In this document: positions 59,153 to 64,000 of the stretch, piece after piece | Position numbering within the stretch: the first letter of the stretch is position 1 | Layout of the letters: every line of letters starts with the position of its first letter | Assembly: GCA_934464705.1 (NCBI GenBank) | Contig: CAKSKB010000005.1 | Location: 58,912 to 122,911 of the forward strand | Length of the DNA stretch: 64,000 bases | Direction of reading: 5' to 3' | From: an uncultured Clostridia bacterium | Lineage (GTDB): Bacteria > Bacillota > Clostridia > HGM11514 | Made by a program: the position numbers and the translations under genes | Notes under the pieces: generated by a model | The model's database searches: none | What the model was told of the DNA's origin: nothing | The model's input: the letters and a program-made list of their open reading frames with translations, nothing else

Positions 59153-60186
59153 ATAATCTCAACTTCCCCGGCACCCGGCTTCACCGATCCGATAACATAT
59201 GCATCCTCGCCGTTTTCCCTGAGAATTTCAACCGCCGCACTCGCCTCTGAGGGTGAAACCGCAATAACCATGCCGATTCCCATGTTAAAGGTGTTGTACA
59301 TATCACGCTCCGGAATATCCGCCAAATTCCTCATAAGATTGAATATCGGCAGAATCGGATACGAATTTTTAATGATCTCCGCATGAGTGTCCTCCGGCAG
59401 CATTCTCGGAATATTCTCAATGAATCCGCCGCCGGTTATGTGAGAAATCGCCTTCACGCTCACCTTTTTTATAAGGTCAAGAACGGGCTTAACATAAATT
59501 TTTGTAGGCTTTATAAGTTCTTCTCCGAGTGTGCAGCCAAGTTCATCATAATGCTTTCCGAGTTTTTCCTTTGCGTCGGTGCCGTTCAGTCCGAAAACCG
59601 AGCGCACAAGCGAAAAACCGTTGCTGTGAACACCGGACGAAGCAATACCGATGAGCGTGTCACCGGGTTTTACGCTTTTTCCGTCAATAATATTTTTACG
59701 GTCCGCAATACCCACCGCAAAGCCCGCAAGGTCATATTCATCTTCGGGGTAAAAGCCGGGCATTTCCGCCGTTTCGCCGCCTATGAGCGCACAGCCGGAA
59801 AGCACACAGCCGTCCGCCACGCCCGAAACTATATCCGCAATTTTTTCGGGAACATTTTTGCCCACCGCAAGGTAATCAAGAAAAAACATCGGAGCCGCAC
59901 CGGCGCACACAATGTCATTCACACACATCGCAACACAGTCCTGCCCGACGGTATTGTGCCTGTCCGTCAGAAATGCGATTTTAAGCTTGGTTCCTACGCC
60001 GTCCGTTCCGGAAACGGTGACCGGTTCTTCCATTCCTGCGATGTCGGGTCTGAAAAGTCCGCCGAAGCCGCCGATGCCCGAAAGAACACCGTCCGTTACG
60101 GTTCTTGCAACATGCTTCTTCATAAGTTTTACTGCTTCGTAGCCGGCTGTAACATCAACCCCGGCGTTTTTGTACGCATTGCTCAT
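59149..60186 (-). CDS. purM: Phosphoribosylformylglycinamidine cyclo-ligase
   Basis: A 345-residue ATP-dependent AIR synthetase. GTDGVGTK, GGETAEMPGFY and ASSGVHSNGFSLVR are the conserved blocks. RBS GGAGG; the start overlaps the purE stop. Confidence 0.96.
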   Translation of the reverse strand: MSNAYKNAGVDVTAGYEAVKLMKKHVARTVTDGVLSGIGGFGGLFRPDIAGMEEPVTVSGTDGVGTKLKIAFLTDRHNTVGQDCVAMCVNDIVCAGAAPMFFLDYLAVGKNVPEKIADIVSGVADGCVLSGCALIGGETAEMPGFYPEDEYDLAGFAVGIADRKNIIDGKSVKPGDTLIGIASSGVHSNGFSLVRSVFGLNGTDAKEKLGKHYDELGCTLGEELIKPTKIYVKPVLDLIKKVSVKAISHITGGGFIENIPRMLPEDTHAEIIKNSYPILPIFNLMRNLADIPERDMYNTFNMGIGMVIAVSPSEASAAVEILRENGEDAYVIGSVKPGAGEVEII

Positions 60187-60692
60187 CTGATTTCCTCCGC
60201 AAGTTCTTTGATTTTATTGTTCTTTTCCTCTACGCCTTCTGCCATTTCTTTTTTCATATCATAAAGCTTTTCTTTCAGGTAATCATACTTAAGCGCCAGA
60301 ATCTGCGCCGCAAGGATAGCAGCATTGTCACCGCCGTCAATCGCAACGGTCGCAACAGGGATTCCCTTTGGCATCTGAACGGTTGATAAAAGCGCGTCCA
60401 GTCCGTCAAGCGTCGAAGCCTTAATCGGCACGCCTATAACCGGAATAACCGTGTGCGCCGCCAAAACACCTGCAAGATGCGCCGCTTTGCCTGCTGCCGC
60501 TATTAAACAATCGAATCCGTTTTTGTCCGCCGAAGCCGCAAATTCGGCTGCCTTGTCCGGCGTTCTGTGTGCCGACATAACGAAAACCTCTGCCGCAATA
60601 TCCATCTTTTTCAGAAAAGATATACAAGCCTTAAGCGCCGGAAAATCCGAATCGCTCCCCATAATTACCGCAACTTTCGGTTGTTTGTTCAT
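60183..60692 (-). CDS. purE: N5-carboxyaminoimidazole ribonucleotide mutase
   Basis: A 169-residue class I PurE. The motif MGSDSDFPALK is at the N-terminus and SAHRTPD follows; GGDNAAILAAQIL is near the C-terminus. The start is ATG 60692 behind GAGGTG. No purK is seen next to it. Confidence 0.95.
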   Translation of the reverse strand: MNKQPKVAVIMGSDSDFPALKACISFLKKMDIAAEVFVMSAHRTPDKAAEFAASADKNGFDCLIAAAGKAAHLAGVLAAHTVIPVIGVPIKASTLDGLDALLSTVQMPKGIPVATVAIDGGDNAAILAAQILALKYDYLKEKLYDMKKEMAEGVEEKNNKIKELAEEIR

Positions 60693-60697
60693 CTGTA

Positions 60698-62158
60698 TCA
60701 CCTCTTATGTTTATTGAAAAGAGCGCACGCACGCTCATATTTCTCATTCTCATAATATTTTGGAACGGTATCACCGCCCAGGAATCCCGGAGCCGGTCTG
60801 CCCTCCGCCAAAAGCCAGTCGATTTTAAGCGGAGTTTCAATCCAATCGCCCAAAAATTCAAACACCGCGCTGTATAAAAACTTTCTCGAAAGGGGTCTGT
60901 CATAAAGTCCTCTTTCTTCCATGTAAATACTCAATTTTTCAAAAAATGAGAACGCCGAGCCGTAAGCTGCCGCCGCCTCCGAAACCGAAAGCTCAAAGCA
61001 GCCCGAATTATAAAGTTTATCCACAAGATATTCAATAGATTCGAGCCTCTTTACCTCGGCAAAACTTAAAAAATCGTTTGAATACACGGTGTACGGCGCC
61101 GCCGCGGAAAATTTATAGTTCCATTTTTCTGCGTCCTCACGCATTTTTGAGCCTTTAAGAAGCTTCAGAAATCCAAGCTGAATACAATGCGGCTTTCTTT
61201 CAAACAAATCATCAAAAGACTTTTTGAACCTCTCATATGTTTCATACGGCAGCCCTGCGATAAGGTCGGTATGTATATGAACATTATCCCTTTTTGAAAG
61301 CTGCCCGATTATGTCCAGAAGCTTATCCGTATCCGAATACCGTCTCACCGCCTCAAGAGTCCGCCTGTCGGTGCTCTGAACACCGATTTCAAGCTGAACC
61401 TTGCCTTTCGGAAATTTTTCAAGCAGTTCAATCTGCTCATCATCCAAAAGCTCACCCTCTATTTCAAAGTGAAACGAAGTGTTTTTACATTCATTAAGGA
61501 TAAATTCCAAAATGCGGTTCGCTCTTTTTTTGTCCGCATTGAAGGTTCTGTCAACGAATTTCACAAGGCGGACATTGGCATCATCAAAGCGTTTGAGGTC
61601 CGAAAAGACTTTATCAAGGCTTTTAAACCTTACCCCCTTAAACGATGATGAAAGACAATAACTGCAATTATACGGACAGCCCCGAGAACTTTCATAGTAA
61701 AGAATACGATTATCAAGATTCTCCAAATCGTCATACGGAAACGGCAGCTCGTCAAGATTTTCTATAGGTTCGCCGCGAACCACCCTGCCGCTGTCCGATT
61801 TAAGTTCGGAAAGGAAAGCGCGCTCACCCTCGCCGCAGAAAATTTTATTGGCAAATGAGTAGCTTTCGGGGTCAAACGAAACCTCCGGACCGCCCAGCCA
61901 GATTTTCGCCTGAGGCAGAATGATTTTCAAATCAACCGCAATTCTTTTAACAACAGCGATATTCCAGATATAGCACGAAAAAGCGAACACGCCGGCACCC
62001 GACATCGCAAGCTTTTTGATGATATTGGAAACGGAATCGTTAATCGTGAATTCAAACACCGCCGCATCTTCGCCGCGGCTTTTTATATATGACGCCAGCG
62101 ACCTCACCGAAAGCGAGGTGTGGCAGTATTTGGCATTAATTGCAACAAGCGCAAGCAT
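60698..62158 (-). CDS. B12-binding radical SAM protein with DUF4080
   Basis: A 486-residue radical SAM enzyme. A B12-binding-type Rossmann domain (about 1-145) is followed by the cluster motif CPYNCSYC (Cys161, Cys165, Cys168) and the barrel, then a DUF4080-like C-terminal part. The reaction is unknown; relatives modify tRNA or lipids. The start is ATG 62158 behind GGTGAGG; the longer frame has no ribosome site. It is 5 bp upstream of purE. Confidence 0.87.
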   Translation of the reverse strand: MLALVAINAKYCHTSLSVRSLASYIKSRGEDAAVFEFTINDSVSNIIKKLAMSGAGVFAFSCYIWNIAVVKRIAVDLKIILPQAKIWLGGPEVSFDPESYSFANKIFCGEGERAFLSELKSDSGRVVRGEPIENLDELPFPYDDLENLDNRILYYESSRGCPYNCSYCLSSSFKGVRFKSLDKVFSDLKRFDDANVRLVKFVDRTFNADKKRANRILEFILNECKNTSFHFEIEGELLDDEQIELLEKFPKGKVQLEIGVQSTDRRTLEAVRRYSDTDKLLDIIGQLSKRDNVHIHTDLIAGLPYETYERFKKSFDDLFERKPHCIQLGFLKLLKGSKMREDAEKWNYKFSAAAPYTVYSNDFLSFAEVKRLESIEYLVDKLYNSGCFELSVSEAAAAYGSAFSFFEKLSIYMEERGLYDRPLSRKFLYSAVFEFLGDWIETPLKIDWLLAEGRPAPGFLGGDTVPKYYENEKYERACALFNKHKR

Positions 62159-62162
62159 AGCC

Positions 62163-62396
62163 TCACCCAAAGTCAACAAGTATAATATCGTCTCCGATTT
62201 TTTTGATAGCCTCCCACGGAATCGAAACACCGCTGCTTTTACCGACGAGTCCGAGAAGTTTTGTTTCGGAAGGGACAACGAGTGCTTCAATCCTTCCGGT
62301 TTCAATCGAAAACTCAACATCGCACACAAAGCCGAAGCGCCGGCCGTCGTAGATATTTATAACTTCCTTCTGACGCATATCGGAAATTCTTGCCAT
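62163..62396 (-). CDS. YlmC/YmxH-family PRC-barrel sporulation protein
   Basis: A 77-residue PRC-barrel protein: RQKEVINIYDGRRFGFVCDVEF and IPWEAIKKIGDDIILVDF match the YlmC/YmxH family, which is conserved in spore formers and often under sigma-E control. The start is ATG 62396 behind GAGGTG. Confidence 0.87.
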   Translation of the reverse strand: MARISDMRQKEVINIYDGRRFGFVCDVEFSIETGRIEALVVPSETKLLGLVGKSSGVSIPWEAIKKIGDDIILVDFG

Positions 62397-62436
62397 ACAA
62401 ATCACCTCTGTAATTTATATGACGAAATTACGGAAA

Positions 62437-63099
62437 TTATATAATTCCGTTCAAATAGCTTAAACATTCATTTTCGCATACAAGGTAATGGTCGATAAAT
62501 TTTATGCCAACTAATTCAAGTGCATCTTTAGCCTTTATGGTGTATATGCTGTCGGCATGAGAAAACGAAAATGACCCGTACGGATGATTATGCGCAATTA
62601 TAACACTGCTTGCATTGATTTCAACCACAATCTTCAGCAAACTCGCAAGCGGTACTTCCACCTTATCAACAGTTCCGGAAGCGATAAGCCTTGTTGCCGC
62701 AACCTTTTGCGTATTGCTTACGGATATGCAGTAAAAATGTTCGCCGACCTTGCCCTTAAACAAAGAAAGAAGATATTTTTTAAGCGATTCATTATCCCTA
62801 ATGCTGATATTTCTTCCGGCTTTCTCAATGCCGTAGGTTCTCATAAACGACGGAAACATTTTCAGATAAACAGCCGCTGAAGGACCAATGCCCTTAACTT
62901 CGCAAAGTTCTTTAACAGATGCTTCAACAACACCCGACAGACCGCCGAAACGGTCAATCAGAGTATGCGCAATCTCATTAGTATCAATTCTCGGAATAGC
63001 ATAATAAAGCATAACTTCAAGCAATTCATGAGGTCTGAGAGAATCAAAGCCGTGTTCAGCAATCCATTCTTTTTTACGCTTTCTGTGCCCTTCGTGCAT
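62437..63099 (-). CDS. radC: RadC family JAB-domain protein
   Basis: A 220-residue protein of the UPF0758/RadC family. The N-terminal helix-hairpin-helix (CEVKGIGPSAAVYLK, about residues 66-80) is followed by a JAMM metal site with His170, His172 and Asp183 (AHNHPYGSFSFSHAD). Despite the name, a repair role is not established; the JAMM fold suggests peptidase or nuclease activity. Confidence 0.92.
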   Translation of the reverse strand: MHEGHRKRKKEWIAEHGFDSLRPHELLEVMLYYAIPRIDTNEIAHTLIDRFGGLSGVVEASVKELCEVKGIGPSAAVYLKMFPSFMRTYGIEKAGRNISIRDNESLKKYLLSLFKGKVGEHFYCISVSNTQKVAATRLIASGTVDKVEVPLASLLKIVVEINASSVIIAHNHPYGSFSFSHADSIYTIKAKDALELVGIKFIDHYLVCENECLSYLNGII

Positions 63100-63146
63100 T
63101 ATAACTCAACCCTTATCCAAAAATAGTCAAAATCACTTTATCATAT

Positions 63147-63175
63147 ATTATAGCATTATTTTCGACAATTTTCAA
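63147..63175 (-). promoter_or_regulatory. Promoter of radC
   Basis: On the minus strand TTGAAA (63170-63175) and TATAAT (63147-63152) are separated by 17 bp, with a TGC extended -10. Confidence 0.7.
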
Positions 63176-63463
63176 TAGATTTTGCTTAAAAACTTAAAAA
63201 CCGGCAAAAAAACAGAGCTACATACGATAAACAGCCCCGAAAGCAAGCTCCAAACTTAACCGATACGGATGAATTTGCAGCCAATCCTGTTATCAATTTG
63301 TTAGCATCTATATGTTAACATAATATTTGTTGTTTTGCAAGGGTTTTTGAAAATAAATTCAGTTAGTTCTCTGCAGTTGTCAAACATATGGACCATTTTT
63401 ATTAAAAAAATTATTCAATGTGTTTTGTTAATGTGCGGTTTTGCGGCAGCAGCAGTAGTTTTT
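63176..63463. other. Intergenic stretch without a gene
   Basis: About 290 bp of AT-rich sequence between radC and the transposase. It contains a near-palindromic TGTTAGCAT-CTAT-ATGTTAACA around 63300. A frame starting at TTG 63335 could encode 67 residues, but it has no ribosome site and runs into the hairpin at 63464. I see nothing else. Confidence 0.5.
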
Positions 63464-63506
63464 GTGGGTAGTGTGGTAAAGTCAGCGACTTTTCCATACT
63501 ATCCAC
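63464..63506. repeat. 20-bp imperfect hairpin at the IS 3' end
   Basis: Arms 63464-63483 and 63487-63506 pair over 20 bp with two wobble positions and one mismatch, around the loop AGC. No T run follows in either direction. It lies 14 bp after the transposase stop and probably belongs to the end of the element. Confidence 0.7.
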
Positions 63507-63519
63507 AAATTATTTACAT

Positions 63520-63999
63520 TCATATGACCCATATGTAGTCTGTCAGCTTTTCCATAGGGCTCTTGCCTTTAAATATTCTCATCGGCTTGTTATTTGTCCA
63601 TTTTAGGTGTTCTGCCAGCTTTTTATTCGCTTCTTCTGTTTCCCTGAAATATTCCCAATCATAGAAATATCTTTGGTCCATTCTATGACTTCGTTCCACT
63701 TTTCCGTTGTGCCACGGTGTTCTTGGTTTTATTAGCCTATGTTCTATCCCTAATTCAGCTAATTTTGCCTCAAATGGGCATTTTGTTTCATCACTTATAA
63801 ACTTGTATGTAAATTCTGTACCGTTATCTGTTTGTATGCATTTTACCTCAAACGGAAACCACTTCAAAAACTTCTTAAGAAATATCACTGAATTTTCAGG
63901 TGTGTGTTCCTCAAATATATACAAATATCTTATTCGGGTACATTCGTCTATTGCTGTCCATTGGTACAACCTTTTTTCATATCTTCTAAGCTTTCCCCT
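63520..63999 (-). CDS. Integrase-core (DDE) transposase, partial
   Basis: At least 159 residues of an rve-type catalytic domain. The first Asp lies in WTAIDECTRIRYL, the second in IQTDNGTEF and the Glu in HNGKVERSHR, with 43 residues between the last two. The style is that of IS481-like transposases. The frame is open to the window edge, so the N-terminal helix-turn-helix part is missing. It is not visibly broken. Confidence 0.88.
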   Translation of the reverse strand, partial: RGKLRRYEKRLYQWTAIDECTRIRYLYIFEEHTPENSVIFLKKFLKWFPFEVKCIQTDNGTEFTYKFISDETKCPFEAKLAELGIEHRLIKPRTPWHNGKVERSHRMDQRYFYDWEYFRETEEANKKLAEHLKWTNNKPMRIFKGKSPMEKLTDYIWVI

Positions 64000-64000
64000 A

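Larger units (their letters stand above)
63464..64000 (-). mobile_element. Insertion sequence with DDE transposase, cut by window end
   Basis: A transposase gene on the minus strand with a hairpin after its stop. The other end is outside the window, so family and borders cannot be fixed. Confidence 0.7.

Noticed and set aside
59383..60264. Long plus-strand frame opposite purM
   Set aside because: purM on the other strand is unmistakable, and the antisense peptide has no domain-like features.
63296..63320. TGTTAGCAT-CTAT-ATGTTAACA as a regulator operator
   Set aside because: The dyad is imperfect, far from any start codon, and does not match the LexA box of Firmicutes (CGAACATATGTTCG).
63335..63538. 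A 67-codon plus-strand frame with a hydrophobic stretch
   Set aside because: It starts at TTG without a ribosome site, and its end is the hairpin and transposase 3' end read backwards.

Overview
The window looks like a piece of chromosome from an anaerobic, endospore-forming member of the Clostridia (Bacillota). Direct evidence is a 492-residue SpoIVA, a SpoIIM-like protein next to XerD, a YlmC/YmxH-type PRC-barrel protein, the Firmicutes gene order rplS-lepB-rbgA-rnhB-yraN, and repeated 'stalk' (copper amine oxidase N-terminal-like) secreted proteins. Promoters are of the plain TTGACA-17-TATAAT type, often with an extended -10 (TGn), and ribosome binding sites are strong (GGAGG). No species call is justified from sequence alone.

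Layout. 1-5.2 kb: an AraC regulator, a polar amino acid ABC transporter (ATPase, permease, binding lipoprotein), and divergently tcdA-mnmA (tRNA modification). 5.2-8.3 kb: a beta-helix protein, initiator tRNA-fMet, tRNA-Trp, a 50-residue membrane protein, a prolyl-tRNA editing domain protein and tRNA-Val. 8.3-14.3 kb: an operon of secreted stalk protein, ECF sigma factor and anti-sigma factor, a second amino acid ABC transporter, and another stalk protein whose promoter closely matches the one in front of the sigma operon. 14.3-19.8 kb: the rimP-nusA-ylxR-infB-rbfA operon, with an attenuator-like hairpin in its leader, running into a BspA-type lipoprotein and a ribbon-helix-helix protein.

19.8-25.1 kb holds SGNH hydrolases, an FkbM-like methyltransferase, a DUF218 protein, an HD-domain protein and a PHP phosphoesterase. 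25.1-30.6 kb is an AT-richer accessory stretch: an unknown helix-turn-helix protein, three tandem stalk-domain paralogues (two share a near-identical 520 bp 5' part), an XRE regulator and an EamA transporter. 30.6-31.4 kb is a graveyard: a fragment resembling a polymorphic-toxin tail, cut by a truncated IS256-type element. 31.4-37.5 kb: spoIVA with a probable sigma-E promoter, a three-gene sugar-acid catabolic cluster with divergent AraC, and a methyltransferase. 37.6-37.9 kb has no gene but carries a strong candidate for a rod-shaped non-coding RNA.

38.5-50.2 kb is housekeeping: argC-argB with a likely ArgR operator, a HAD phosphatase, xerD, spoIIM, proC, purB, an aspartate-type aminotransferase, and the rplS operon ending in a membrane dipeptidase. 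50.2-58.5 kb is envelope-related: HtrA protease, a DUF5662 protein, an EamA transporter, and a DHHW/MBOAT pair for polysaccharide O-acylation beside an SGNH-alpha/beta-hydrolase fusion whose SGNH nucleophile is cysteine. 58.5-63.1 kb: purE-purM-purN behind a B12-binding radical SAM protein, ylmC and radC. The window ends inside a DDE transposase.

The most notable observation is the ECF unit. The anti-sigma factor's external domain and the operon's secreted stalk protein share a DUF4367-like domain, and two stalk genes share a TGMAAC-HTTTT-N14-TWTTATAAGTGA promoter. This suggests a small envelope-sensing regulon. The candidate RNA at 37667-37876 is the second.
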